A program made the translations under genes and the position numbers. Positions 11,974 through 24,118 of a stretch of DNA of 64,000 nucleotides are shown piece after piece. The DNA comes from Tetradesmus obliquus (Eukaryota > Chlorophyta > Chlorophyceae > Sphaeropleales > Scenedesmaceae). A model generated the notes under the pieces. That model was given only the letters and a program-made list of their open reading frames with translations, had not been told where the DNA came from and did no database searches. The DNA is taken from positions 2,728,001 through 2,792,000 of the forward strand of contig CP126200.1 in NCBI GenBank assembly GCA_030272155.1. The letters run 5' to 3'. Each line of letters opens with the position of its first letter. Position 1 is the stretch's first letter.

Positions 11974-12724
11974 GGCACGCACAGGTGCCTGCTAGTGTAC
12001 ATCAGGCACAGATCTGGTACCACGTACCTGAGCTTGGTATCGGTGGCAGTTCTAGTAGCATTGCGTATGCTGGTGTTAGGAGCTGTAGTTGCGCAACAGC
12101 AATAGGCACTGCAGTTGACTGGAAGCTTTGACCTTTGAAGCCTACTTCTGCCTGTGGTATGCCTCTGAGCGCATGTGCTGCACCGTCACAATGATTTTTT
12201 GTTGACCTCTATTCTGTTCGGGGTTGCATTCGATGTAAACATGCTGGTTGCCACTCATGCCTGGCAGTTGGCTACAGCATTGCTACTGCCAAACCCTGCC
12301 ACGTCCGTGCTGTTGATGTGTCGATAGCCTGGTTGAACAACCCAATTTGTACATATCGTCTGCACGTTTAGCCAAGATGCAGCGTTGGCAGTCTCCTCAG
12401 GCACTCCACGCGGTGCAGTGCACGACTCAAACTGTTCTCCTAGCTCAGCTCGTCGGCATGGTAAGACCAGCTTTTAGTTCGGTATGAGCTTTTGTTTGAT
12501 GCTTTTTTCTGCCAGCCAGGTTGGCACGAAGCGCAGTCCTGACGCTGTTGACAGTACAGCCTCAATGGTACTGTACATCAGCAACCTTCTCAAACATTAA
12601 ATTGCCCGCTGTAGGTACTGAAACCTCTCGAAACCTGGACGTATGTCAGCATGCATCTTGGTACTAGCAGCAGCTGCTGCTGACTGGGTTCCAGCAGCTG
12701 TGCTTTGCACCACCTCAAAACAGC
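11974..12724. other. Intergenic 751 bp, no gene seen
   Basis: Holds the 3' UTR of the F-box/RCC1 gene and, by position, the promoter of the following gene. Apart from the TGTAA noted I see nothing specific. Confidence 0.5.
12234..12238 (+). terminator. Possible TGTAA polyadenylation signal, F-box/RCC1 gene
   Basis: TGTAA is the usual chlorophyte poly(A) signal. This one lies 261 bp after the stop codon at 11973. Motif only. Confidence 0.4.
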
Positions 12725-15700
12725 ATGCCCAAGCGCAAAGGCAGCGCTGGCAAAGCTGCCCCTGGGCAGCTGACCAGCAACCACAAAGCAGGATGCGCAG
12801 CAACCAATGAGGCTTTCAAAGCGCCTGCTGGTGCAGCAGCTGGCAGTCATGGGGCCAAAGCAACTGCACACACCGCAGCACAGCCAGCACCTCAGGCTAG
12901 AGAGCAGCAGCTGAAAGCTGTGGTGCATGGCATGCAGCAGCCTGAAGCGGTGTGTGACAGTCAAACTGCACCTGCAGCACTCACAGCAGGCAGCAGCACA
13001 CGCCTGAACAGTCCAAGGACCTCTATCCAGGCATGTAAGTCAGCAGCAGCATCACCAAGAACAGTGGGGAGCCCAAGAGCAGGCAGCAAGCAGAGCGGGT
13101 CTCCTGCTGCCTCCCCACGAGCAGCAGCAGCTACATCACCAGCTGGTCAAGCAACATTCAAACCCGCTTGGAGCTCCAGCTTCAAAATCAGCAGCAGCAG
13201 CAAGCACAAGTTGGCGCAGGCCAGCAGCAGCAGCAGCACTCTGACTCAAGCAGCAGCACCTACAAGCCCTGTCCGCACTGCAGATGGCAGCAAGCCTGTC
13301 TCGCCCAGCAAGAGCAGCAGCAGCCAGGGCTTCAAAAAAGCAACAGCTGCCAGCTCGGCCAAGAGGGCAGCAACAGCTGCAGCTGCTGCCAGTGCTGGTG
13401 CTAGTGCGGCTGCAGCTGCGGCTGCAGCTGCAGCTGCAGCAGGCAGCCGGGTGGTCAGCGCTGCTGGCAGGCTTGAGGCTGGCAAGCGTTGCACATTCAG
13501 CGCGCCTCTGTCGGTTTCTGTGGAGTGCTGTGAGGCACCAGGTGAGGGTTGCATGATCAGCAGCAACAGCAGCATTGCGATGGTTGAAAGCAGCACACCA
13601 CAGGATGCGTCGTCTCAGAGTTGCATACAAACAAGGTCGTGCATGATGCCTGCACATTACAGGGGCAACCAGCCACATCGCCATATCATGCCTTGCCTGC
13701 TGTGAACGCATCAAACTTCTATCACAGCAGTTGTGTTGCAATGTCTGCTGCTGACTGCTTGCAGGCATGCAGCCCTGTGACACGCCGACAAGGCATGAGG
13801 CAGCAGAGCAGGCATTCAGCAGTGCACTGCCGGCAGAGCCATTGGTGCACTTCCACTGTGTCAGCTTGAATGGGCATGGCAGCACGTCTGGCCAGCAGCC
13901 TGCAACCAGGGGCAGTGCAGCTGCAGATGCAGCAGACACTGACGACTGGGAACTATGCCCTGCACCAGCATTGCCAGCAAGTGAAGATGTAGATGACGGT
14001 CTATCACATGATGGGCACAACTGCAGACCGCAGCAGCACACAGTAGCAGGCAACAGTAGCAGCACCAGCACACCACGGTCGCGCCGGCTGTCAGCAGCAG
14101 CATCAGCAGCAGAGGATGCTGACGGCAGCTGCTTCTTCAGCACGCCGCGGCGTGGTGAGCGGCGGCTGTTCAGCCAGCACAGGGCGGGGCTCAAGGGCGA
14201 GGCGTACCGGGCGTGCGGCACAGCAGCAGCAGAAGAGGGTGCAGCAGTGGGAACGGATCCAGTAGCAGCAGCAGCAGCAGCAGCAGCAAAAGAGAAAGAT
14301 GAAGCGGCAGACGAGGCAGCGGCAGTACCGGCAGCAGATGCAGCAGCGGAGGCGGCGGCAGGAGCGGGGCATGATGCTGGAGTAGAGGCAGCAGAGGGAG
14401 CGGCAGCAGGCTGTCACAGTCTAGCACAAGCAACCCATGTGTCTGCAGCAGCAAGCACAGGTGAGGCAGCAACAGTCGACCTGATGGTTGCAGCACGGCA
14501 GCTGCTGGATGATAGGGACGCATGTGAAGCAGCACGGCAATCACAACTGAATGCAGAGATGTGGGTGCAGTCTCGACTTCAGCATGAGGCAGATGCGACA
14601 GCAGCTGCAGCAGCAGCAGCAGCAGTTGAAGGTGATCTGGGGCTGGAGGCAGCAGAGGCAGCGGCAGCAGGCTGTTCTATGCTAACACAAGCTTTCCATG
14701 TGTCGGCAGTAGGAGACGCGGCAACAGGCGATGCTGCAGCCGTGGACAGCATGGTGGCAGCACGGCAGCTGCTGGATAATAGGGACGCATGTGAAGCAGC
14801 ACGGCAATCACAACTGAATGCAGAGATGTGGGTGCAGTCGCGACTTCAGCATGAGGCAGATGCAACAGCAGCAGCAGCAGCTGCAGGTGATCTGGGGCTG
14901 CTGCCGCTGCCTTCTGATGACAATGCGTGCTGGTTGACAGCAGATGCGGCCACCATGGGACAGGTGTCCCTGGCGCCTGCTGATGAGCAGGCAGACACGC
15001 CAGAAGTTGTGCACATGGCGCACTCAGATCCTGGTCTTGAGGCAGAGGCAGGCACAGCAGCAGAAGCAGCAGAAGCAGCAGCATCTGAGGCTGTCCTGGA
15101 TCTGCTGCCGCTTCCTTCATATGAGGAGGCGTGCTGCCTTGCAGCACCTGCAGGCGTGATGGACGATGCCCTTGCAGGAAATGTGCAGGATCCAGCAGCA
15201 GCACCATTGCAGCAGCAGCAGCCGGACGCTGCAACGCTAGAAGGGCAGCAGCAGCAACAGGGGCAGCAACAGCCTGATCGGTACGAGCCCTTGCAACAGC
15301 AGACAGTACTTGGCAGCCGCACCAGCATCGCAGCAGCAGCAGCCAACGACAGCAGCAGCAACGACTTCACCACCCAGCCGCATCACCGACCAACCCTGTC
15401 ATGCGACATGCCACTGAACGACATGCTGCTGCGGGGTGACACCGCAGCAGTTGAGGAGATCACGCAGCGGCTAACAAGGCGGCTGTCTGCAGCAGCAGCA
15501 GCAGTTCTGCCGAGGGGGAGTGCAGATGGTGTGCTGCTGGGTGGCTTGAGCAGTGATAGCAGCGGAGTGCAACTACCGGACACGCAGACAGCAGCACCAG
15601 CAGCTGCGGCAATTGCAAGCGAAGTAGAGGCGGGTGGCAGCACTCCACTGGCGGAGCTGCTGTTTGCAGACAGCAGCAGCGGCAGCTACGAGACAGATGA

Positions 15701-17041
15701 TAACGATGATGGAAGCAGCGATGAGCAGGATCAAGGGGAGTGCAGTGGCTGGCAGGGGCAGCTGGCGGTGCAAACTTACGAGCCTACTGAGGCAGCTACA
15801 GCAGCTGTAGAAAGCTGCTTTGGCAGCGTGCCACCAGAGCCCGCTGCAGAAGGTGCTCAGGACAAAGCTCAGGCAGCAGCGGGCAGGGATACTACAGCTG
15901 CAGCAGCCAGCACAGACGCTACACCAGCACTCCCAGCCGCAGCCAGCATCAATACTGTTGAGGCAACAGATCATAGCAGCAGCGACAGCAGCAGCACAGG
16001 CAATGATGCTGCAGCAGCAGTTGCTGCCCAGAACCCAGGCCACCATGCACACCTGGCACAGCCACAGCCACGACACCCTTTGCAGCTGCCACCTGCTCCC
16101 TGCTTTGCATTCATCTCAGACGGCATCCTGGAGCTTGGAGCAGCTTCAGCAGATGAGCTGCCAACACCTCACTTGGCGACGACCAGCAGCAGCAGCATCG
16201 TGGGCTGCAGCACTGCTCGGGCTGGCAGCAGCTTGGCCGGCCAGCTGGCAGCAAGGCACCTTGCAGGCAATGGGCTGCTGCTGCAGCAGCGGGAGCGTGC
16301 TGGTGGGAGTGATGTGGCTGTGGGCTCATGCTTTGGCAGCGCAAGGGCTGTTGCAGGGGCCAGGGCAGAGCTGATGGCTGCTGGGGCCCTGCAGCAGCAG
16401 CAGCAGCAGCAGCAGGGGCATGGGTTTGAAATTGTGGAAGCAGTGATACCAGCAGCAGTAGCAGCTGATGATGAAGCCTTATTTGGGCCGGATTGCGACT
16501 ATCGGTATGATGACGGCAGTGCGTTAGCTGCGGCTGCAGCACCAGAAAGCAGCACGTCTGCTGATGGCGAGCAGTGCCCGGCTGTGCAGCAGTCGCTTGC
16601 TGGGCAGCATCAGCCCTACCAGGTCAGCCTGAGCGGCACATTGAGGATCAAGAGTGATGCAGAGGCTGCTGAGCAACAGGGCAATGCAGCATTTAGCAGC
16701 AGTGGCAGGTGTGCACCCCCCTCAACAGCAGCACCAGCAGCAGCAGCGGTGCCGAGGGTTAGTGACGACTTCTTGGCTGCATTGGACTCCTTTGCTGCCA
16801 GCCAGCTGCTGCCACAGGCGCGTGCACTGGCGAGTGAGGTGACAGCTGCGCGCACGCTGCTGCAGCAGCTGAGCAGCGAGCGGCGCAGCAGCGGCAGGGA
16901 CAGCAGCAGCAGCCTGGCTGGGCAGTGCTGTACTACAGAAGCTGCGAGCGAAGTGTTAGGCGAGGTGCCGTCCAGCAGGCGGCACAGCAATGCAAGCAGC
17001 ACTGGAATCTGCAGGAGGTCCAGCTCCAGTGACGCAGCTCC

Positions 17042-17082
<41 letters not shown>

Positions 17083-19454
17083 GACGGTACAGCCACCGCG
17101 CCAGCTGCCACATGCGTCACATCAGCATGGATGGCAGCAGTGTATCTGGTTCAGATGAGGCAGCGCTAGCAGCAATAGCAGCAGAGCTTGAGGAGATACG
17201 ACACTGCAGCAGAGATGGCAGCTTGCCTAAGCGGGGGCCCAGTGGCAGCCTGCAAGGCCTAGGAGGTGATGGTGAGGCGTGTTTGCGGCCATTGAGCAAA
17301 AGTGCCAGTGGCAGCGGTGAGGCTGGTGTGGCGTGCAACAGCAGCAGTGGCAGGCGCAGCTTGGACAATGCTGGCTCGGGCTGTGTTGCAGGAGGGGGCG
17401 GTGGGCAGACAACAGCAGCAGCAGCACCAGCTCCAGGTCATTGTAGGAGGGTGAGTCAGCACAGTCGGCAAGTGAGCATGGATGGCTGCAGCAATATTGG
17501 CTGGCTGCAGCAGCTGCAGCAGGAGACTGGGTCCTGTTCGACACCAGTAGCCACGCCAGATGAGGTGCTGCGCCCTGCACAACATAACGCAACGGACAGT
17601 GGGCAAGCTGCAGTGTTGTCGTCACAAGAGGACAGCTTCAGCAGCGGCAGCAGCAGCGCAGGTGGGGCCAGCTTCCCGCTGCAGCAACAGGAGCTGCAGC
17701 CGTTGCATCAGCAAGGGCAGCAGCCGTGTGCTATTCAGCTGGCAAACCTAGCTGCCATTGCACTTACGCCGCAGCAGCACCAGCAGCATCAGGGTTTGGG
17801 AACAGATACAGCAGCAGCAACTGCAGCAGAAGATGTGCTGTCAGCTGGCTGCTCCGGCGGCAGCAACACAGGCTGCAGCACTCCACTGGACCTTCAGGAC
17901 AGCTTGCAGGAGCTTGAAGTTCACCACGAAGCTCCTGCAGCAGCCAGTGAAGTTCACGCTGAAAGCAGCGCAGTGATGTGGAGCTACAACCAGGCGTATG
18001 AGCTGCAGCCCAACACAACCAGGACGCCCGGCATGCCAGCAGCAATGATGCAACAAACACAGCCCCAGCCCCGCAGTGTGACGACTGCTGTGCAGCCGTA
18101 TGTTTGGGGCTGGGGCTGTGCTGCCACCACAGCAATGGCAGCAGCCACCATGCAGCAGCGCAGTGATCCTGCAGCAGAAGAACCTGGTGCATTTGGTGGC
18201 CCTGAGGACTGCCCGTTTTGCTCTTGTGAGGCAGCCTTCAGTACTGATGATAACGGTGGATGTGAGAAGGCTGTGGGCAGCAGCAGCAGCAGCAGCAGTG
18301 TTGCCAGTGGCAGCACCAGTGACAGGAGAGGCAGCGCAGCTGCAGCAGCAGATGACACAAGCAGCTTGCACACACCTTCACATGAAGCGCAGCAGGTTGG
18401 AGGTGATGATACTGGTGATGCTGGCAACGACGATGAGTTGCCGCTATTGGAGAGTATATCAAGTGTTGTGGTGCTGAGCAGCGCATTAGATGCCATCTGC
18501 AGCAGCTGCAGCCAGCCAGGCTCAGTGTGCAGGCAGGCTGACGACCTGCTAACCGCCCTGGCAGATGCCAGTAGCAGCAGCACTGCTGGTGCAGTTGCAG
18601 CTGCAGATGGCCATGCGCCGCCAACTACAGGCAGTATGGATCAGCAGCAACCAGGCAGCACAGCAGCAGGCCCCAATGACCCAGCAATGCCAGTGTGTGA
18701 TGCTGCTGCTGCTGCTGCTGCAGCCAGCAGCGACCTGAGCAGTGCTGTTGCACTGCTGTTGGAGATGAAGGGGCTGCTGCAGGAAGACGTTGCTGCACTT
18801 CGAACCTCGCTGTCAGCAATGCACGCAGCACAGCTGAGTCAGCTGGCAGGCAGTGAAGCCAGCAACGGCACTGGCAAGGATGTTGGCAGTGGTGCTGGCT
18901 GTGCTCCTTGCATTATGCCTGATGCAGCTGTCTGTGCTACACATGCAGCAGGAGCTGACTCAGCTGCAAGTCACTGTGTGGCTGCAGTGGCTACATTAGG
19001 GCGGGCTGAGGCAGTGCCTTGCATGGCAGAGCTGGGTCAACTGCAGCAGGTCTTGCCAGTGGCAGCTGCAGCTGCAGCTGTGGACACTCAGCAGCAGCCG
19101 GCAGAGCTGCCTGCTCAGCAGGTGCTGGCGCTGCTGCTGCGGCTGCTGCCGGCTGTTGCGGCACTTGCTACAGCTGAGGCTCCGCGCCGCGCACAGTGTG
19201 GACAGTGTGCTGTGCCAGATCAGCTTGCAGGAAATGTGCGGCGTGTGCAGGGATTGGGGCCAGGTCAGCTTGCAGGAAACAGGCAGCAGCAGGCTGGGCA
19301 GCTTGCACAGGCCATCCTGCGGCTGCTGTATCCTGCAGATATGGATGGGTCTTCGGAAGATGGCAGCGGCAGCAGGCGTGGCAGGCTGGTGCGGACGCTG
19401 ACGTCTGTTGTACGGGAAACTCTGGACAGCAACAGCTGCTGCAGCAGCCCTTGA
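12725..19454 (+). CDS. Very large Ser/Ala/Gln-rich low-complexity protein (2168 aa)
   Basis: Two exons, 12725-13541 and 13765-19454 (phase 1; CCA-G|GC-ATG). The product starts MPKRKGSAGK, with a small basic cluster that may be nuclear. It is dominated by Ser, Ala and Gln runs from CAG-type triplets, with acidic patches. A non-repetitive unit with MVAARQLL and EMWVQSRLQHEADA occurs twice, at about 14484 and 14751 (89 aa apart, nearly identical). LGLLPLPSDDNACWL (about 14896) and LDLLPLPSYEEACCL (about 15102) are related. RHISMDG and RQVSMDG (near 17118 and 17475) look like possible phosphosites. No known domain is recognised and the function is unknown. The long open frame through such biased sequence, one clean intron and the internal unit duplication support a real gene. 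Many antisense frames are also open here because CAG runs lack stops. Confidence 0.7.
14405..14905 (+). repeat. Internal coding duplication, two 89-aa units
   Basis: In the large low-complexity protein the segment holding ARQLLD(D/N)RDACEAARQSQ and EMWVQSRLQHEADA is present twice with a 267-bp period. The codons are nearly identical, which points to recent duplication. Confidence 0.85.
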
Positions 19455-20021
19455 TGGATGACAATGGCGAGTAGGACAGCAGCGCACAGCAGGCAATGAG
19501 GACTGTTCTTGGGCTGCAGCTGGGAGGGGCTTCAGGCAATAAGAGATGTACATAAGTGTCCAGCAGTCAATGTTACATATGCTTGAGACGGCCTACATGC
19601 AGCTGGGGTGCTGGCAGCAGAATGTAAACATTGGAATGACTGCGCCAATGCTACGGTGAAGCATCGAACCTTTTTTTACGCAATGTTGTAGAGAACTTTT
19701 AGCGGTCGGCAAAAGAGCGGCGCACGTGTGGCAGAACCCTTCTGCTGCAGTCATGGATTCACATGTACAGTGCGCTTGACATCAACTCAACTCGCATATG
19801 CGCTACACCTGCAGGGGCTTAAGCCAACGTATCAGGATTTTGTAATACGAATCATATCTAAAACTTGTCTCAGCGGTCCAACACGAGGTGACTGAAGCAT
19901 TTTGCACCGTACGCAGCAGTAGCAGTCCGTGTGACTGGGATCTCGACAGTGCACTCTAGATGGTCGGAGTACAACCCCATTTGCCCTCAGTAGATTGAGT
20001 TGGTTCATTATCGAAGGCCTG
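19455..20021. other. Intergenic 567 bp
   Basis: Contains the presumed 3' UTR of the preceding gene and the promoter/5' UTR of the next one. No coding or structural feature was recognised besides the TGTAA motif. Confidence 0.5.
19623..19627 (+). terminator. Possible TGTAA polyadenylation signal, large low-complexity gene
   Basis: TGTAA lies 169 bp after the stop codon at 19454, within the 567-bp gap before the next gene. Confidence 0.45.
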
Positions 20022-23000
20022 ATGGGCCGTAAGTCCGACCATCATCAGCCAGCAGTGCTGCTGCTGCTGTTGGAGCTGCTGCTGGCCATCCCCAGCACAT
20101 CAGCCAAGGCAGGCGTCGAGCTGTCATCTTCGGTGATACTGTTTTACGACAGCGAGCTGGCGACGCCTATGTATGGCAGTGCTGTGCCTCAATGCGAGCT
20201 GCTGCTCAGGCGTGCGGTCAGGCATGGAGGCAAGCGAATACAGCTGGTGCCCACACACTACTGGTGAGATGTTGCTAGGGAGTTTGCATACGGCAATTCA
20301 GCATGTTTGTATCCTCAGATGTGGCAGGCGATCTTGAAATATTTCTATGTGAAGATTGCTTCACTTTCAGCACCTGCTGCGTCGAGGTTGTGTCACACTG
20401 CTGAAGACGAGCTGGCAGAGAAACACTGCACAGCAAGCTGAGAACGTGTAAGTACAGTTATAACTGATTTCACGTGTTTTGCTGTGTTGCAGGTATGACA
20501 AGCGCTATGAATCTCAAGATCAGAACGCTTGCCTGCCAGACAATTGGTGAGTGCGGCATTGCCATACCTTGCGGCTCCTGGATCCAGCTGCTGCATGTTC
20601 TGTTCAGCTGCAGGCACCTACCAGGCTGACACATGCGCAACAGCAGGCAGAACAGCACAGCACAGCAGCACAGCAGCACAGCAGCACAGCAGTATAGCAG
20701 CACAGCAGCATCAGCAGCAGCAATTCAAAGGACTATGCAGCTGCAGCAAAGCAACACCAGCAATGCTCAGATGCTTGCTTGGCTGTCCTAAACACCTTGC
20801 TGCCACCCCCCCCCCCCACCCCCATGCTGGTGGCTCACGTTATCTTTGTATGTGTCACTTTTGATTACATTTTGAATCACCGCACAGGGCTGACACTGAC
20901 CTACGCGTTGACTGCTACTGCTCCAAGTGGGCATGGGATGCGCCCTGCAAGCCCTTCACCAAAGAATCAATAGCATCTGTTAGGGATGCGATGCGCAAGG
21001 TGTGGCTTTTGGCACGCAATGCAGTGTCCAGGATACGGGCGCATCAGGGTCGCCATGAACCTAATGAGATGCTGCTGCATGGCATAGCAACTGCAGAGGT
21101 GCTGCTGGGTTTGCGTAAAAGGAACGTGCTTGCTGGGATCAAGTCCGTTTAACTCATCATTCGTGTGCTGTGTGATGCCTCGTGTGCCTGCAGTGCTTGT
21201 CACTAGCTGTACAGCTGTATGAGGAGGTGCTGATTGCACCACATTTGGACCGTGTCGCGGGCAGCAGCAAGCGCGGCAAGTGGCGCAACATGCTGCGGTT
21301 TGACCCACTGCAGAAGGACCGGCACGGCAACAGGTACAGTTGGCCTGACAAGTGTGTTTGAGCATGTCAGACGTCATAGTAATGTGTTCAACCTGTTGTG
21401 GCTCATACCATCCAAGATGGTGCCAGGACCACATGTAACTATCCCCTCTCAAAGGCAGCGGTGTTGAAGTGCCCATGGCTGCAAGGTTGCTGGGTCGATG
21501 TCACAATGCAGTTTAGCTCAGCACCAGCGCTGCTGTTGCTGTGCAGGATCGTGATTTGGTTTTGGCAGATTTGGGTTTCCTTATGTGCCTGCTGCTGCTG
21601 CCCTGCTGTTGTTATGCAGCTACTGGGAGATCATGCTGCAGCCGCTGCTGCAGGCGGCCAATGATGCTTTCAACAGCAGCAAGGGCAAGACCCTGCACTT
21701 TGCAATGGGTGGTGAGTAATAGAATCCACCGTAACCACAGAACTACGACTGCTTGTGGTGGCGAGCTTGTGATGTGCAGTACAGGCACAAACGGCAACTG
21801 ACCAAAACCCTGCACATAACCCATCACATTACCCAGCCATTTACACTGCTCCAGACAGTATAATCCTGCTGTTTTCTTTCACACACTGCAATTCTGTGCA
21901 CCGATGTTGAGCTGAACTGTGAAGCACAACTGAAGTGGCCTGCACGGATGAAAGGTTGCATGGTGAACCCCAACGCAACCATCTCATTCTACCAAGCACC
22001 TGTATGCAGGAGAAATGGGCGGCACCCTTCTCAACCACCCAGCGCAGTACCTGAAGATTTTCAACGCCACACGTGCAGCCTGGAAGGCACCCGCACGCCT
22101 GCAGCTGGGGGTAACCTTCTACCATGCTTACACCCCGGGGCAGATCAACCACCAGCCAGACCTTAAGGGTGTTAAACCCTTGCCTGACAGCCCCCTTGGA
22201 ACCTTGGACGGTGGCTATGGACCGCTGCTGCCATATGACAAGTGGCCTGGCGTGGCGCAGGTACCGTGTTGGAGGTTTTGAGTATCTGACCATTGATAAT
22301 GAAATGTTCCTGGTGTGTTGAATTCGTGTGTGTGGTGCTTACGTTGCAATTTGCTCAGTGCGTCCAGCACATTGCCATGCTTGCCTGTAGGGCCTCATTC
22401 TGCTGCTTGCTCTGCTGTGTGTTCTGCTGTGTTGCAGCTGCGGGCAGTGCTGCCTGACTTCAAGAGGCTGCTGCAGGAGGCTCAGTTCATTGGTGTCAGC
22501 AACTATGCGAGGTGGGTGTGATGTGAGCGTTGTCTTGATCACCTGTACGTGTGAGCGTTGTCTTGATCACCTGTACGTGTGAGCGTTGTCTTGATCACCT
22601 GTGCGTGTGAGCGTTGTCTTGATCACCTGTACGTGTGAGCGGTGTCTTGATCACCTGTATGTGTGAGCGTTGTCTTGATCACCTGTACGTGTGAGCGGTG
22701 TCTTGATCACCTGCACGTGTGAGCGGTGTCTTGATCACCTGTACGTGTGAGCGGTGTCTTGATCACCTGTACGTGTGAGCGGTGTCTTGATCACCTGTAC
22801 GTGTGAGCGGTGTCTTGATCACCTGTACGTGTGAGCGTTGTCTTGATCACCTGTACGTGTGAGCGGTGTCTTGATCACCTGTACGTGTGAGCGGTGTCTT
22901 GATCACCTGTCCCTCAATAGCCAGCGCCTGCAGCGTGTGCGTAGTGTCACTGCTGCAGCAGACGGCCTAGTGATGATGCGCGCAGACTGTCAACAAGACA

Positions 23001-23659
23001 CGCACTTGAAACTCAGCTCTTCGAAAGATGCGCCGGCTGTATGAGCCACCAGCAGGTGCGTGCTTGCTTTGCTGACTCACCTAGGGATGAGCCTGCTGCT
23101 GCTGCTGCTGCCGCTGCTGCTGCTATTGATGTGGACTGTCATCACTGCTGCCAGGGCACCTGCAGATGTGCAGCCCAGCCACATGGAAGGCAGCACAGCC
23201 AAGCTGCTTGCGGAGTTTGCAGCAATGGGTGTGGACACGCAGCAGTTGCTTTCAAGTGGCAAGCAGCTGATCTGGAATGAGTTTGGGCTAGGTGGCGGCA
23301 TTGGGAGCTGCAATGATGTGCCCGGAATTGATGCAAGAATAGGCTTGTTTCCCTGGCTGGGAATAACTGGCAGCTATGAGCAAAAGATTGATCCGTTCAA
23401 GCAGAGTTTGGCTGCAAAGGAGTATCTGAAGAAGTATTATGCAGCGGCGCTGCAGCTGCTTGCTGCTGGGGGTGGGAGGTATCCGGTGCATGGAGCATAC
23501 ATGTGGAATGTTGCGTCCTGGGATGTGCAGGGGATCCACACGTCTGCCGCTGTGTGGAATACCAGCGTTGTGCAGGCTGATTGGCCTGTGAGGAAGGGCT
23601 TTGCAGTAGCTGATGTGGCTGGGATGATCCAGGCGCACAACACGAGGTTCAGGCATTGA
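20022..23659 (+). CDS. Secreted TIM-barrel glycoside-hydrolase-like protein (522 aa)
   Basis: Exons: 20022-20263, 20493-20546, 20888-21098, 21194-21333, 21620-21711, 22010-22260, 22438-22511, 23155-23659; all phases fit and the stop is TGA. Residues about 8-32 form a Leu-rich signal peptide or anchor (AVLLLLLELLLAIPSTSA). The mature part has the strand-helix rhythm of a (beta/alpha)8 enzyme. HFAMGGEMGG (exon 6) and QLIWNEFGLGGGIG (exon 8) place two Glu residues at strand ends, as in retaining glycosidases, with GAYMWNVASWDVQG near the C-terminus. Cys pairs (DCYCSKWAWDAPCKPF) suit an extracellular protein. I do not recognise the exact family, and activity and substrate are inference. Intron 7 contains a 14-unit minisatellite. 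The acceptor of the last exon was chosen because AG|G gives SNYARAPADVQPS without a break. Confidence 0.65.
20806..20824 (+). repeat. Poly-C tract in intron
   Basis: A run of about 13 C residues, with more C-rich sequence around it, in intron 2 of the glycosidase-like gene. Such a run is prone to length error. Confidence 0.8.
22523..22912 (+). repeat. 28-bp minisatellite, 14 units, each starting GTGAGC
   Basis: Units start every 28 bp from 22523 to 22887, with consensus gtgagcgktgtcttgatcac followed by ctgtacgt. It lies 11 bp after the donor of exon 7 of the glycosidase-like gene. Each unit opens with GTGAGCG, a near-perfect 5' splice site, and contains the palindrome TGATCA. There are no variable spacers, so it is a tandem repeat and not CRISPR. 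Confidence 0.95.
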
Positions 23660-23676
23660 CTGCAGCCGCTGCCTCA

Positions 23677-23681
23677 TGTAA
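23677..23681 (+). terminator. Possible TGTAA polyadenylation signal, glycosidase-like gene
   Basis: TGTAA begins 18 bp after the stop codon. That is close but usable for a very short 3' UTR. Weak evidence. Confidence 0.3.
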
Positions 23682-23959
23682 AGCAGTGGCTATTGATTCT
23701 GCTGTGGACAGCATCAGCTGCGCTATATCATGGCGAACTGTTGGCTGCAGGGCATTCTTCGGCATGCGATGCAAGATGTGAGTTGCTGACCCCGATTACC
23801 GACAGATAACATATTATACATTGGTTTATAAAGGACTACTACACTCAAATTCAAGCGGAGTGAAATGAGTGATCAGTTCAAAACGGGCCCAAAGCGCGGG
23901 CCCAAAGGACACACTACGAACATACCTCATTCCTTTCGGCTGCAAGCTCCGGCATGGCA

Positions 23960-23965
23960 TATAAA
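23960..23965 (+). promoter_or_regulatory. TATA box of the beta-propeller gene
   Basis: TATAAA lies 154 bp before the ATG at 24119, in the 459-bp gap after the glycosidase-like gene. Just upstream, gggcccaaag is directly repeated (23885-23908). Confidence 0.5.
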
Positions 23966-24118
23966 CCAGACCTTGCCGTTTGAACAACTCACGCAGTAGC
24001 TGACTTGCGCTCGTTTCCTCTTGTCACTCACACCACACCAGTGCAGCAACAGTGTCAAACAACAGTGTCAAGCATCACTGTCACGTTGGCTGCATAGTCG
24101 CACTCAAGCTTAGAAATC

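Noticed and set aside
13136-14221. Long antisense open frames over the low-complexity gene (also 5686-6111 and 61163-61975)
   Set aside because: CAG/CTG runs contain no stops in any frame, so long open frames arise by chance; no domain-like sequence was seen in them.
22523-22912. CRISPR-like array of 28-bp repeats
   Set aside because: Units are directly contiguous with no spacers, and the array lies in an intron of a eukaryotic gene; it is a minisatellite.
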